A stretch of DNA of 64,000 nucleotides from Streptantibioticus rubrisoli. Lineage in GTDB: Bacteria > Actinomycetota > Actinomycetes > Streptomycetales > Streptomycetaceae. The number at the start of each line of letters is the position of its first letter. Position 1 is the stretch's first letter. The stretch spans positions 1 through 64,000 of the forward strand of contig NZ_JANFNH010000015.1 of NCBI RefSeq assembly GCF_024436055.1, given 5' to 3'. Below are positions 32,166-52,073 of the stretch, piece after piece. Under the pieces are notes generated by a model. It did no database searches and was not told where the DNA came from. It was given only the letters and a program-made list of their open reading frames with translations. Both the position numbers and the translations under genes were made by a program.

Positions 32166-33395
32166 GTGAAACGCAATATTGGCGACCTTGCTATATTCGG
32201 CGGCTCTGCGGCATTCCTGCAGCCGCTTTATGTGGGACGGCCCAACATCGGTGACCGCGCTCGCTTCTTCGACCGCATGAACTGGGCGCTGGACCACCAG
32301 TGGCTGACCAACGGCGGGCCGCTGGCGCGCGAGTTCGAGCAGCGGGTCGCGGAACTGGCCGGGGTCCGTTACTGCGTGTCAACCTGCAACGCCACCGTCG
32401 CCCTGCAACTGCTCGCCCGAGCCGCGGAGCTGACCGGCGAGGTCATCATGCCGTCGCTCACGTTCCCCGCGACCGCGCACGCGTTCCGCTGGCTGGGCCT
32501 GACACCGGTCTTCTGCGACATCGACCCGAAGACCGGCTGCATGGACCCCGCACTGGTCGAAGCGGCGATCACCCCCCGTACCAGCGCCATCGTCCCGGTC
32601 CACCTGTGGGGTCGGCCGTGCGCGGTCGACGAGTTGGCGAAGGTGGCGGCCGACCACGGCGTGAAGCTGTTCTACGACGCCGCGCACGGCCTCGGCTGCA
32701 CGTCGCAGGGGCGGCCGATCGGCGGGTTCGGCCAGGCCGAGGTGTTCAGCTTCCACGCCACCAAGGTGGTCAACGCCTTCGAGGGCGGCGCGGTGGTGAC
32801 CGACGACGAGGAACTGGCCAACCGGATCCGCGCGATGCACAACTTCGGTTTCGTTCAGGGCCGGGTGTCCACGGAGGCAGGCACCAACGGGAAGATGACC
32901 GAAGCCGCCGCCGCGATGGGCCTGACCTCACTCGACGCCTTCGAGGACACGGTACGCCGCAACGAGGCCAACTTCGGCACCTACCAGTCGGAGCTTGCCG
33001 GTCTCGCCGGGCTGAAGGTCGTCGACTTCGACCGCGACGAGCGCAACAACTACCACTACCTGATCGTCGAGATCGACGCCGGGATCACCGGCATCCACCG
33101 TGACCTGCTCGGCGACGTGCTCAGGTCCGAAAACGTGGTGTGCCAGCGGTACTTCTCGCCCGGGTGCCACGAGATGGAGCCCTACCGCTCCGAGCAGCCG
33201 GTGACCCTCCCACACACCGAACAACTCGCGCGGAAGGTGCTCGCCCTGCCCACCGGCCCCACCGTCTCCCGCGAGGACATCCGACGGGTCTGCGACGTCG
33301 TACGGCTCACCGTCACACGCGGGCACGAGGTGACCCGCAGGGCGAACGAACGGGCCGCAGCCGTGGTCGGCGGCGAAGGCGAGGAGGACAAATGA
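32166..33395 (+). CDS. DegT/DnrJ/EryC1-family sugar aminotransferase (DesI-like)
   Basis: The 409-residue PLP enzyme belongs to the dTDP-keto-sugar aminotransferases. The cofactor lysine is Lys200 in [28 protein letters not shown] binds phosphate near residue 77, and YDAAHGLG carries the PLP aspartate near 170. The HATKVxNAFEGGA pattern recalls C-4 aminotransferases such as DesI acting on dTDP-4-keto-6-deoxyglucose, the RmlB product. It may therefore open a desosamine-, chalcose- or 4-amino-sugar route. The regiochemistry is inferred. The GTG at 32166 has gggggagg upstream. Its stop overlaps the first PKS start (ATGA), so sugar and polyketide genes are co-translated. Confidence 0.9.
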   Translation: MKRNIGDLAIFGGSAAFLQPLYVGRPNIGDRARFFDRMNWALDHQWLTNGGPLAREFEQRVAELAGVRYCVSTCNATVALQLLARAAELTGEVIMPSLTFPATAHAFRWLGLTPVFCDIDPKTGCMDPALVEAAITPRTSAIVPVHLWGRPCAVDELAKVAADHGVKLFYDAAHGLGCTSQGRPIGGFGQAEVFSFHATKVVNAFEGGAVVTDDEELANRIRAMHNFGFVQGRVSTEAGTNGKMTEAAAAMGLTSLDAFEDTVRRNEANFGTYQSELAGLAGLKVVDFDRDERNNYHYLIVEIDAGITGIHRDLLGDVLRSENVVCQRYFSPGCHEMEPYRSEQPVTLPHTEQLARKVLALPTGPTVSREDIRRVCDVVRLTVTRGHEVTRRANERAAAVVGGEGEEDK

Positions 33396-36300
33396 CGACC
33401 GGCAGTGTGCCAGGGACCACCGCCCGGCCCGATGACATCGCCGTGGTCGGACTGTCCTGCCGACTGCCGGGCGCGGCCGATCCGGACGCGTTCTGGCAGC
33501 TGCTCATCGGCGGCCGGAGCGCGGTCACCGAGACCCCGTCCACCAGGTGGGACACGGACACCGCGGCGCAGGCGGATCCGGCCGTCAGGTTCGGCGCGTT
33601 CCTGGACCGGGTCGACACGTTCGACGCGTCGTTCTTCGGCATCTCTCCACGTGAAGCCGAAGCCATGGACCCGCAGCAACGGCTCATGCTGGAACTCGGC
33701 TGGGAGGCGCTCGAAGACGCGGGCATCGTGCCGCGCGACGTCCGGGGCAGCCAACTCGGCGTCTTCGTCGGCGCGGCATCCGACGACTACGCCAAACTGC
33801 TGCACCGCGGCGGTGCCGAGGGCATCACCCAGCACACACTGACCGGCTCGCACCGCAGCGCCATCGCCAACCGGCTCTCCTACTTCCTCGGCGCGCACGG
33901 CCCGAGCCTGGTCGTGGACACCGCCCAGTCCTCCGCGCTGGTCGCCGTCCACCTCGCCTGCGAGAGCCTGCGCCGCGGCGAGTCCACTGTGGCGCTTGCC
34001 GCCGGGGTCAACCTCAACCTGGCACCTGAAAGCGCCCTGGGCGCCGCCAGGTTCGGCGGCCTGTCACCGGACGGCCGCAGCTTCACCTTCGACGAGCGCG
34101 CCAACGGCTATGTGCGCGGGGAGGGCGGCGGCGCGGTACTACTCAAACCGCTCGCCGCGGCCGTCGCCGACGGCGACCACATCTACTGCGTCATCCGCGG
34201 CAGCGCCACGAACAATGACGGCGGCACCGAGAGCCTGACCGTGCCCAGCCCCGCCGCCCAGCAGGCGGTGCTGCGCGAAGCGTGCCGCCGGGCCGGAATC
34301 GCCCCGACGGACGTGCAGTACGTGGAGCTGCACGGCACCGGTACCCCAGTAGGCGACCCCATCGAAGCGGCGGCGCTGGGCGCGGTGTTCGGCGTGGACC
34401 GGCCGACCACGGAACCGCTGCTGGTGGGCTCCGCGAAGACCAACGTCGGCCACCTGGAGGGCGCCGCGGGCATCGTCGGCCTCGTCAAGGCCGTACTGAG
34501 CGTTGCCCACCGGGAACTGCCGCCGAGCCTGAACTTCCAGCAGCCGAACCCGCACATCCCGCTGGCGGAGCGGAACCTGCGGGTGCACACCGAGTTGGGC
34601 GGCTGGCCGTCGCCGGACAGGCAACTGGTCGCCGGGGTAAGTTCCTTCGGCATGGGCGGCACCAACTGCCACGTGCTGCTCACGGAGTGGGCGCCCGCGC
34701 CCGTCGAGGCCGCCGCACACACCCCTTCCGTGCTGCCCTGGGTGCTGTCGGCGCGAAGCGAGCCCGCCCTGCGGGCACAGGCGCAACGGCTGCTCACCCA
34801 TCTCGACTCGACGCCCGATGCCCAACCGGCCGACGTCGCCTACTCGTTGGCGACCTCCCGTACGGCATTCGAGCACCGCGCGGTACTGCTCGGCGCGGAC
34901 CGCGAGGAGTTCCGCATTGGGCTCGCCGCACTGGCCGACGGGCGGCCGACGGCCGGGGTGCTGCAGGGCAAGGCAGCCCCCGGCCCGGTCGCGTACCTGT
35001 TCAGCGGCCAGGGTTCGCAGCGAGCCGGGATGGGCCGCGAACTCTACGGCGAACTACCGGAGTTCGCCGCCGCATTCGACGAAGTCTGTGCCGCGCTGGA
35101 CGCGCACCTGGACCGTCCGCTCAAGCAGCTCGTGTTCGACGGTGATGCGGAACTGCTCGACCAGACCGGTTACACCCAACCAGCGCTGTTCGCCGTCGAG
35201 GTGGCGCTGTTCCGGCTGTTCGAGCAGTGGGCACCGCGTCCCGACTACGTGGCCGGTCACTCCATCGGCGAGCTGACCGCGGCGCACGTCGCCGGTGTGC
35301 TGTCCCTGCCGGACGCCGCCGCCCTGGTGGCCGCGCGCGGCCGGTTGATGCAGGCGTTGCCCACCGGTGGGGCGATGGTGGCCGTACAGGCATCCGAGGA
35401 CGAGGTCCTGCCCCTGCTGTCCCCCGAGGTGAGCATCGCCGCGGTCAACGGCCCTGCCGCCACGGTGCTCTCCGGCGCCACCGACGCGGTTGTGGAGGCC
35501 GCCGCCCAACTCGCCGCGCAAGGGCGGAAGACCAAGCGGCTGCGGGTCAGCCATGCCTTCCACTCGCCGCTGATGGACGCCATGTCGGCGGACTTCCGCC
35601 AGGTGGCCGAGGGACTGACCTTCCACCGCCCGGTGCTTCCGGTGATATCCAACGTCACCGGCCGCCCGGCCGCCGACGACGAACTGCGCTCGCCCGACTA
35701 CTGGGTGCGGCATGTACGGGAGACCGTCCGGTTCCTCGACGGTGTCCGATGGCTGGCGGGCCAGGGCGTGACCACTTTCGTGGAACTCGGCCCCGACGGC
35801 ACGCTCACCGGAATGGCCAGGGACTGCGCACCCGGTGCCTCCTGCGTGCCCGCGCTTCGGGCCGACCGGACCGAGCCGACCGCGCTGAGCGCCGCGATCG
35901 GCGCCCTGCACATCGGCGGCCTGGATCCGAACTGGCAAGCCGTGTTCGCCGGTTCTGGCGCACGCCGGGTCCCGCTGCCCACGTACGCCTTCCAGCGGCG
36001 CCGCTACTGGGCGGACGTGACGGCAGCCGACGCCCCGGGGCAGGTGAACCCGCCTGTCGAGCAAGAAACCGCCCCGCCGCGGCAGCGCATCGACCAACTG
36101 CCGGAGTCCGAACGTGCCCGCGCGATCCTGGACTTGGTGCGCACCCGGATCGCGGTTGTGCTCGGCCATGACACGGGCGAGGAGATCGAGGTCGATCGGC
36201 GGTTCCGGGACCTCGGCTTCACCTCGCTGACCTCCGTCGAGCTACGCGACCAGCTCAGCGCGGCAACCGGTCTCGCCCTCAGCCCGACCCTGCTGTTCGA

Positions 36301-39300
36301 CTTCCCGACCCCGCAGGCCGTCGCGGACCGGCTCCTGGCCGAACTGTTCGGCACCGTAACCGAGACCGACGGCGCCGAGCCAACGGCGGTATCCACGGAC
36401 GAACCGGTAGCGATCGTGGGAATGGCATGCCGCCTCCCCGGTGGCGTCGCATCCCCCGAGGACCTGTGGCGCCTGGTCGTCACCGACGGCGACGGGATCT
36501 CCGAATTCCCCACCGACCGCGGCTGGGACATCGAGGCGCTGTACGACACGGACCCGGACCAGCCTGGCAAGACCTACACGCGGTACGGCGGATTCGTGCA
36601 TGACGCGGGCGAGTTCGATCCGGCGTTCTTCGGTATCTCGCCGCGTGAGGCGCTGGCGATGGACCCGCAGCAGCGACTGCTGCTCGAAACCTCGTGGGAG
36701 GCGCTGGAACGAGCCGGAGTCGCCCCGGCCACACTGCACGGCAGCAGGGCCGGTGTCTTCGTCGGCGCCATGTCCCAGGAGTACGGCCCCCGGCTGCACG
36801 AAGGCGCCGACGGACACGACGGCTACCTGCTCACCGGCAACACGGTCAGCGTCGCCTCCGGCCGGATCGCCTACACGCTCGGCCTCGAAGGCCCCGCGGT
36901 GACGGTGGACACGGCGTGCTCCTCGTCGTTGGTGGCATTGCACCTCGCCGCACAGTCACTACGGCAGGGCGAGTGCACCTTCGCCCTCGCCGGTGGCGCC
37001 GCGGTCATGTCCAGCCCCGGCATGTTCGTCGAGTTCAGCCGCCAGCGCGGACTCGCCGCCGACGGCCGGTGCAAGGCGTTCTCCGCGTCGGCCGACGGCA
37101 CCGCCTGGGCCGAGGGCGTGGGCATCCTGGCACTGGAGCGGTTGTCCGACGCGCGTCGCAATGGGCATCCGGTGTTGGCGGTGTTGCGTGGTTCGGCGGT
37201 GAATCAGGATGGGGCGTCGAACGGTTTGACGGCGCCGAATGGTCCTTCGCAGCAGCGGGTGATCCGCCAGGCGTTGGCGAACGCCGGGCTTGGTGCGTCG
37301 GATGTGGATGTGGTGGAGGCGCACGGCACCGGCACCCGGCTCGGTGATCCCATTGAGGCGCAGGCGTTGCTGGCGACGTATGGCCAGGGTCGTGAACGTC
37401 CGTTGTGGCTGGGATCGTTGAAGTCGAACATCGGGCACGCGCAGGCCGCCGCTGGTGTGGCCGGGGTGATGAAGATGGTTCTGGCGATGCGGCATGGTGT
37501 GCTGCCCAAGACGTTGCATGTGGATGAGCCGACACCTCAGGTGGATTGGTCTGCGGGTGCGGTGTCGTTGCTGACGGAGCAGGTTGAGTGGCCGGAGACG
37601 GGGCGGCTGCGGCGGGCTGCGGTGTCGTCGTTCGGGATCAGCGGGACGAATGCGCATGTGATCCTCGAGGAGGCGCCTGTTGTTGAGGCGGCTGGGGTCG
37701 TGGTGGGCGACGCGCCTGTGCCGTGGGTGGTGTCGGGTAAGAGTGAGGCTGCGTTGCGTGCGCAGGCCGCTCGGCTGTTGGCCTTTGTGGACTCTGCTTC
37801 GGGGTTGAGTCCGGCGGATGTGGGTTTGTCGTTGGCTGTGGGTCGTGCGGTTTTTGAGTATCGGGCTGCGGTGGTTGCGGCTGACGTGGCTGGCTTGCGG
37901 GCTGGTTTGGCGGCGTTGGCGGATGCGGGTGCGGCGCCGGGTGTGGTGCAGGGCACCGCGGCGGATGAGCGTGCGGTGTTTGTGTTTCCGGGTCAGGGTT
38001 CGCAGTGGGTGGGTATGGCGGTGGGTCTGTTGGGCTCGTCGTCGGTGTTTGCGGAGTCGATGCGGGCGTGTGCGGGGGCGTTGGCGCCGTTTGTTGAGTG
38101 GTCGTTGCTGGATGTGTTGGGTGATGCGGCGGCGTTGGAGCGGGTTGATGTTGTTCAGCCTGTGTTGTTTGCGGTGATGGTGTCGCTGGCGGCGTTGTGG
38201 CGTTCGTATGGGGTGGAGCCTGCCGCTGTGGTGGGGCATTCGCAGGGTGAGATCGCGGCGGCGTGTGTGTCTGGTGCGTTGTCGTTGGAGGATGCTGCGC
38301 GGGTTGTGGCGTTGCGTAGTCGGGCGTTGCTGGCGTTGTCGGGCCGGGGTGGGATGGTGTCGGTCTCGCTGCCGGTCGCTGAGGTTACTGGGCGTGTGGA
38401 GCGTTGGGGTGGTCGGGTTTCTGTTGCTGCGGTGAACGGGCCGGGCTCGGTGGTGGTCTCTGGTGATGTCGATGCCCTTGATGAACTTCTTGCCGAAGCG
38501 GAGGCGGACGGGGTTCGGGCGCGTCGGATTCCGGTGGATTATGCGTCGCATTCGGCGCATGTGGAGGAGATCCGCGACGAACTCCTGACCGTCCTGGCCG
38601 ATATCACTCCGCGTACTTCCGAGGTGCCGTTCTACTCCACGGTGAGCGTCGAGCGGATCGACACCCGTGTGCTGGATGCCGACTACTGGTACCGCAACCT
38701 GCGCCAGACGGTCCGGTTCGAGGAGACCGTTCGCTTGCTGGCGGAGCAGGGGCACCGGTTGTTCGTGGAGTCCAGCGCACACCCGGTACTGACCGTCGGC
38801 ATCCAGGAAACATCGGAAGAGCTCGTGGCCCTGGGTTCGTTGCGTCGTGATGAGGGCGGCCTGGACCGCTTCTTGCTGTCGCTGGCCGAGGCCCATGTGC
38901 ACGGTGCCAGCGTCGACTGGGCGACCGTCTTCCCCGGCGCCCGCCGCGTCGACCTTCCGACATACGCGTTCCAACGCCAGCGCTACTGGCTGGAGTCTCG
39001 CGGTTCGCAGGCCGTGGACGTGACATCGGTCGGACTGCGCGAGGCCGGGCATCCGCTGCTGGGCGCGGCGGTGGAGCTGCCCGATTCCGGCGGTGTGGTG
39101 TTGACCGGTTTGTTGTCCCTGGCCACCCATCCGTGGCTGGCCGATCACGGTGTGCGGGACTCGGTGCTGTTGCCGGGCACGGCATTCGTGGAGCTTGCCA
39201 TCCGCGCCGGTGACCAGGTGGGCTGCGACCAGGTGGCGGAGCTGACGCTTGAAGCGCCGTTGGTGCTGCCGGAGCGTGACGGCGTCGCGATACGGGTATC

Positions 39301-42300
39301 GGTCGGCGCCGACGACGGAACCGGGGCACGCCCGCTGGCCGTACATGCCCGGCGCGAGGACGACTCGCTGGAGCCGCAATGGATCCGGCATGCCACCGGG
39401 GTGCTGACCAGCGGCCCGGCCGACTCCTTCGACCTCAGCGTCTGGCCGCCCACGGGTGCGGTCGCGGTGGACTGGGACGGCGGTTACGACCGCTGGACGG
39501 AGCTGGGTTACCGCTACGGTCCCGCGTTCCAGGGCCTGAAGTCGTGGTGGCGCCTGGGCGATGACGTGTTCGCCGAAGTGGCGTTGTCACCTGAACTCGC
39601 CCCGGACGCCAGCCGGTTCGGCCTGCATCCCGCGCTGTTGGACGCCGCCCTGCACGCCGTGGTGGCGCAGGGGTCGGAGTGCCGTTTGCCGTTCACCTGG
39701 AGCGGGGTGTCGCTGCAGGCGACCGGTGCCACAACGGTGCGCGTCATGATCTCTCCCACAGGACCGGACGCGGTGTCGTTGCGGTTGGCCGATGTCACCG
39801 GACGCCCGGTGGCATCGGTTGAGTCCTTGGCTCTGCGGCCCATGGCGGCCGACCAGGCGCGAACCGGGCTGCCCGACGCGCTGTTCCGGGTGGAGTGGAC
39901 CGAGCTGGCGCCGCCGTCACAGCCTGTGGGCCGGACCGGGTCGTGGGCGCTGGCCGGTGCCGATGAGTTCAAGCTCGGCGTGGCGCTTGGCGCCCTCGAC
40001 ACCTTCCGTGACCTCGAATCGCTCCCCGATGGGGCCGCGCCGGATGTGGTGCTGGTTACCTGTGTCGGCGACTTCGGGCAGCCCGTCGCGGAGGCAACAC
40101 ACCGTGCCGTCGCGCGTGCGCTCGAACTGGTCCAGGCGTGGCTGGCCGATGAGCGGTTCGCCGACTCGCGGCTGGTCTTCCTCACCCGTGGCGCGGTGGC
40201 CGCTGAGCCCGGGAAGGGTGTGCTCGACCTGGTCAACGCCCCGGTGTGGGGGCTGGTCCGGTCGGCACAGGCGGAGAATCCCGGCCGGTTCGTGCTCGTC
40301 GACCTCGATGACCACGATGTGTCCGCCGCTGCCCTGCCCACCGCACTGGCCAGCGGTGAGCCCCAACTGGCCATACGAGAAGGAGCGTTGCACGCACCAC
40401 GGCTGGCCCGGCCAACCGCGTACGAGACGCTGACGCCACCGCAGGACGCGGCGACATGGCGGCTGGACATCACGGACAAGGGCACGCTGGAGAACCTGGC
40501 GCTGGTTGGCCTTCCGGAGGCCGCGAGGCCGCTGGAGACCGGCGAGGTGCGCGTCGACATGCGCGCGGCCGGTGTGAACTTCCGTGATGTGGTGCTGGCC
40601 CTGGGCATGGTTCCCGACCAGGAAGTGCTGGGCAGCGAGGGTGCGGGCGTTGTGCTGGAGGTCGGGCCGGGGGTGACCGGTCTCGCTCCTGGCGACCCGG
40701 TGATGGGCCTGTTCACCGGTGCGTTCGGCCCGGTCGCGATCACCGATCGGCGGCTGGTGGTCAAGATGCCGTCCGGCTGGTCGTTCACGCAGGCGGCTTC
40801 GGTGCCGGTGGTGTTCCTCACCGCCTACCACGCGCTACGGCACGACGCCGGGTTGCGTGCGGGTGAGTCGGTGCTGATCCATGCCGCCGCGGGTGGTGTG
40901 GGTATGGCCGCGGTGCAGCTTGCGCGGCATTGGGGCGCCGAGGTGTTCGGTACCGCCAGTCCTGGTAAGTGGGATGTGCTGCGTTCACTGGGCTTCGACG
41001 ACGAGCACATCGCGTCCTCGCGCACCCTCGACTTCGCGGACAAGTTCCCCTCGGGCCTGGACGTGGTGCTGAACTCGCTGGTCAGGGAGTTCGTGGATGC
41101 CTCATTGCGGTTGCTGAGGGACGGCGGCCGGTTCGTCGAGATCGGCAAGACGGATATTCGCGAAGCGGACGAGGTCGCCGCCGCGCGCCCTGGTGTCCAC
41201 TACCGCGTCTACGACCTGTTGACCACCGATCCCGACCTGGTCGCCGAGATGTTGGGTGAGTTGGTGGTGTTGTTCGGTCGTGGTGTGTTGCGGCCGTTGC
41301 CGGTGCGGGTTTGGGATGTGCGGCGTGCTCCGGAGGCGTTGCGGTTTTTGAGTCAGGCGCGGCATGTGGGCAAGTTGGTGTTGACGGTGCCGCGTGCGTT
41401 GGACCCGGATGGTACGGCGTTGATCACGGGTGCGACTGGTGTGTTGGGTGGGTTGGTGGCCCGGCATCTGGTGGTTGAGCACGGTGTTCGGCGGTTGTTG
41501 TTGGTGGGTCGGCGTGGGATGGATGCGCCGGGTGCGGCGGAGTTGGCCGCGGAGCTGTCCGGGCTTGGTGCGGTGGTGACGGTGGCCGCGTGTGATGTGG
41601 CGGATCGGGAGCAGCTTGCCGGGTTGCTTGCGGGGATTCCTGTGGAGCATCGGTTGACTGCGGTGGTGCATGCCGCGGGTGTGTTGGATGACGGTGTGGT
41701 GGGGTCGTTGACCGCGGAGCGGTTGGGTGCGGTGTTGCGGCCGAAGGTGGATGCTGCGTGGAATTTGCATGAGTTGACGGCTGGGTTTGATCTGTCGTTG
41801 TTTGTGTTGTTTTCGTCGGTGTCTGGGTCGTTGGGTGGTGCTGGGCAGGCGAATTACGCGGCGGCGAATGTGTTTCTTGATGGGTTGGCTGTGCATCGTC
41901 GTGCGCGGGGTTTGTCGGGTGTGTCGTTGGCGTGGGGGTTGTGGGCTCGGTCGAGTGGGATGACGGGGCATCTTGGTGATGTTGATGTGCAGCGGATGAC
42001 GCGGGTTGGTGTGGGTGCGTTGTCGGTCGCGGAGGGTCTGGCGTTGTTCGACGCGGCCATCGACCGGCCGGAAGCCACCCTCGTACCAATGCGCCTAGAC
42101 ACCCGGGCACTGCGGGCACAGGACCAGGTGCCAGCGCTGCTGAGCGGGATCGTCCGCGGCACCACCCGACGTACCGCCACCGTCGCGACCGAGTCGGCGG
42201 ACGCCTCCTCGCTGGCCGGGCGACTGGCCGCGCTGCCCGAAGCCGACCGCCGCCAGCTGGTGTTGGACCTGGTGCGCGAGCACACCGCCACCGTGCTGGG

Positions 42301-42718
42301 ACACGGCACCGCGTCCTCGGTGGACGCCGGTCAGGCATTCAAGGAACTGGGCTTCGACTCGCTGACCGCGGTCGAACTGCGCAACCGTCTCAACGCGGCC
42401 ACCGGCCTGCGGCTGCGCGCCACCTTGGTTTTCGACCATCCCACCCCGGCCGAGCTCGCCGACCACCTGCGGGCCGAACTGCTCCCGGAGGAGGCGCCCG
42501 CAGCCGCCTCGGTGCTGACCGACCTGGACCGGCTGGAACGCGGCTTCGCCGCACTGGACCCGGACGACGGCCTCCGTGCCGAAGTGCGGACGCGACTACA
42601 GGGCCTGCTGTCGAACGCAGCGGAAGTCACCGAGGACGCGGGAGTCGCGACCCGTCTGGAGTCGGCGACCACCGATGAGCTTTTCGACTTCATCGACAGC
42701 GAACTGGGGATGTCATGA
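33392..42718 (+). CDS. Type I polyketide synthase: loading module + module 1
   Basis: The protein is 3108 residues. The loading module has a KSQ domain (about 14-433) in which the active-site cysteine is Gln179 (DTAQSS), making it a malonyl decarboxylase. Its AT (about 535-860) has GHSIGE and HAFH, specific for malonyl-CoA, and its ACP carries phosphopantetheine on Ser945. Module 1 has a KS (1003-1430, Cys1176), an AT with GHSQGE and YASH (1717-1720) for methylmalonyl-CoA, and a DH (His1919; the usual Gly of HxxxGxxxxP is Asp). An ER (NADPH motif [11 protein letters not shown]), a B-type KR (LDD; Tyr2822) and an ACP (Ser2990) complete it. The product should be 2-methylbutyryl-ACP made from acetate. 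A C-terminal docking segment ([14 protein letters not shown]) leads to the next protein. The start overlaps the aminotransferase stop. Confidence 0.95.
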   Translation: MTTGSVPGTTARPDDIAVVGLSCRLPGAADPDAFWQLLIGGRSAVTETPSTRWDTDTAAQADPAVRFGAFLDRVDTFDASFFGISPREAEAMDPQQRLMLELGWEALEDAGIVPRDVRGSQLGVFVGAASDDYAKLLHRGGAEGITQHTLTGSHRSAIANRLSYFLGAHGPSLVVDTAQSSALVAVHLACESLRRGESTVALAAGVNLNLAPESALGAARFGGLSPDGRSFTFDERANGYVRGEGGGAVLLKPLAAAVADGDHIYCVIRGSATNNDGGTESLTVPSPAAQQAVLREACRRAGIAPTDVQYVELHGTGTPVGDPIEAAALGAVFGVDRPTTEPLLVGSAKTNVGHLEGAAGIVGLVKAVLSVAHRELPPSLNFQQPNPHIPLAERNLRVHTELGGWPSPDRQLVAGVSSFGMGGTNCHVLLTEWAPAPVEAAAHTPSVLPWVLSARSEPALRAQAQRLLTHLDSTPDAQPADVAYSLATSRTAFEHRAVLLGADREEFRIGLAALADGRPTAGVLQGKAAPGPVAYLFSGQGSQRAGMGRELYGELPEFAAAFDEVCAALDAHLDRPLKQLVFDGDAELLDQTGYTQPALFAVEVALFRLFEQWAPRPDYVAGHSIGELTAAHVAGVLSLPDAAALVAARGRLMQALPTGGAMVAVQASEDEVLPLLSPEVSIAAVNGPAATVLSGATDAVVEAAAQLAAQGRKTKRLRVSHAFHSPLMDAMSADFRQVAEGLTFHRPVLPVISNVTGRPAADDELRSPDYWVRHVRETVRFLDGVRWLAGQGVTTFVELGPDGTLTGMARDCAPGASCVPALRADRTEPTALSAAIGALHIGGLDPNWQAVFAGSGARRVPLPTYAFQRRRYWADVTAADAPGQVNPPVEQETAPPRQRIDQLPESERARAILDLVRTRIAVVLGHDTGEEIEVDRRFRDLGFTSLTSVELRDQLSAATGLALSPTLLFDFPTPQAVADRLLAELFGTVTETDGAEPTAVSTDEPVAIVGMACRLPGGVASPEDLWRLVVTDGDGISEFPTDRGWDIEALYDTDPDQPGKTYTRYGGFVHDAGEFDPAFFGISPREALAMDPQQRLLLETSWEALERAGVAPATLHGSRAGVFVGAMSQEYGPRLHEGADGHDGYLLTGNTVSVASGRIAYTLGLEGPAVTVDTACSSSLVALHLAAQSLRQGECTFALAGGAAVMSSPGMFVEFSRQRGLAADGRCKAFSASADGTAWAEGVGILALERLSDARRNGHPVLAVLRGSAVNQDGASNGLTAPNGPSQQRVIRQALANAGLGASDVDVVEAHGTGTRLGDPIEAQALLATYGQGRERPLWLGSLKSNIGHAQAAAGVAGVMKMVLAMRHGVLPKTLHVDEPTPQVDWSAGAVSLLTEQVEWPETGRLRRAAVSSFGISGTNAHVILEEAPVVEAAGVVVGDAPVPWVVSGKSEAALRAQAARLLAFVDSASGLSPADVGLSLAVGRAVFEYRAAVVAADVAGLRAGLAALADAGAAPGVVQGTAADERAVFVFPGQGSQWVGMAVGLLGSSSVFAESMRACAGALAPFVEWSLLDVLGDAAALERVDVVQPVLFAVMVSLAALWRSYGVEPAAVVGHSQGEIAAACVSGALSLEDAARVVALRSRALLALSGRGGMVSVSLPVAEVTGRVERWGGRVSVAAVNGPGSVVVSGDVDALDELLAEAEADGVRARRIPVDYASHSAHVEEIRDELLTVLADITPRTSEVPFYSTVSVERIDTRVLDADYWYRNLRQTVRFEETVRLLAEQGHRLFVESSAHPVLTVGIQETSEELVALGSLRRDEGGLDRFLLSLAEAHVHGASVDWATVFPGARRVDLPTYAFQRQRYWLESRGSQAVDVTSVGLREAGHPLLGAAVELPDSGGVVLTGLLSLATHPWLADHGVRDSVLLPGTAFVELAIRAGDQVGCDQVAELTLEAPLVLPERDGVAIRVSVGADDGTGARPLAVHARREDDSLEPQWIRHATGVLTSGPADSFDLSVWPPTGAVAVDWDGGYDRWTELGYRYGPAFQGLKSWWRLGDDVFAEVALSPELAPDASRFGLHPALLDAALHAVVAQGSECRLPFTWSGVSLQATGATTVRVMISPTGPDAVSLRLADVTGRPVASVESLALRPMAADQARTGLPDALFRVEWTELAPPSQPVGRTGSWALAGADEFKLGVALGALDTFRDLESLPDGAAPDVVLVTCVGDFGQPVAEATHRAVARALELVQAWLADERFADSRLVFLTRGAVAAEPGKGVLDLVNAPVWGLVRSAQAENPGRFVLVDLDDHDVSAAALPTALASGEPQLAIREGALHAPRLARPTAYETLTPPQDAATWRLDITDKGTLENLALVGLPEAARPLETGEVRVDMRAAGVNFRDVVLALGMVPDQEVLGSEGAGVVLEVGPGVTGLAPGDPVMGLFTGAFGPVAITDRRLVVKMPSGWSFTQAASVPVVFLTAYHALRHDAGLRAGESVLIHAAAGGVGMAAVQLARHWGAEVFGTASPGKWDVLRSLGFDDEHIASSRTLDFADKFPSGLDVVLNSLVREFVDASLRLLRDGGRFVEIGKTDIREADEVAAARPGVHYRVYDLLTTDPDLVAEMLGELVVLFGRGVLRPLPVRVWDVRRAPEALRFLSQARHVGKLVLTVPRALDPDGTALITGATGVLGGLVARHLVVEHGVRRLLLVGRRGMDAPGAAELAAELSGLGAVVTVAACDVADREQLAGLLAGIPVEHRLTAVVHAAGVLDDGVVGSLTAERLGAVLRPKVDAAWNLHELTAGFDLSLFVLFSSVSGSLGGAGQANYAAANVFLDGLAVHRRARGLSGVSLAWGLWARSSGMTGHLGDVDVQRMTRVGVGALSVAEGLALFDAAIDRPEATLVPMRLDTRALRAQDQVPALLSGIVRGTTRRTATVATESADASSLAGRLAALPEADRRQLVLDLVREHTATVLGHGTASSVDAGQAFKELGFDSLTAVELRNRLNAATGLRLRATLVFDHPTPAELADHLRAELLPEEAPAAASVLTDLDRLERGFAALDPDDGLRAEVRTRLQGLLSNAAEVTEDAGVATRLESATTDELFDFIDSELGMS
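37136..38213 (+). repeat. Module 1 copy of a KS(3' half)-AT block shared with module 6
   Basis: From gagcggttgtccgac onward this segment is nearly identical in DNA to 62923-64000, with one 3-bp length difference in the KS-AT linker. Third codon positions switch to many T and G-ending codons (ttg, gtg, ggt, ttt), unlike the C-rich upstream KS. The match is still running where the window ends. Confidence 0.85.
37975..38990 (+). repeat. Methylmalonyl-AT block, copy 1 (module 1)
   Basis: The ~1-kb AT block starting gcggtgtttgtgtttccggg is almost identical to the blocks in module 2 (44436-45240), module 5 (59218-60240) and module 6 (63763-64000). Copies 1 and 5 match on past the AT into the linker ending at the [11 protein letters not shown] region. 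Confidence 0.85.
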
Positions 42719-42762
42719 CCGGCTACTGCCGGGCGGATCGGAACGTCGAGGAGTTCGGGTAG

Positions 42763-52035
<9,273 letters not shown>

Positions 52036-52073
52036 CTGGGCAGCGAAACGTTTTCTTTAGGGGGCAGGCGTAA

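Noticed and set aside
33910-33935. First PKS ketosynthase as an inactive mutant KS
   Set aside because: Gln in place of Cys within DTAQSS at the first domain, followed by AT-ACP, is the normal KSQ decarboxylating loading module, not decay.
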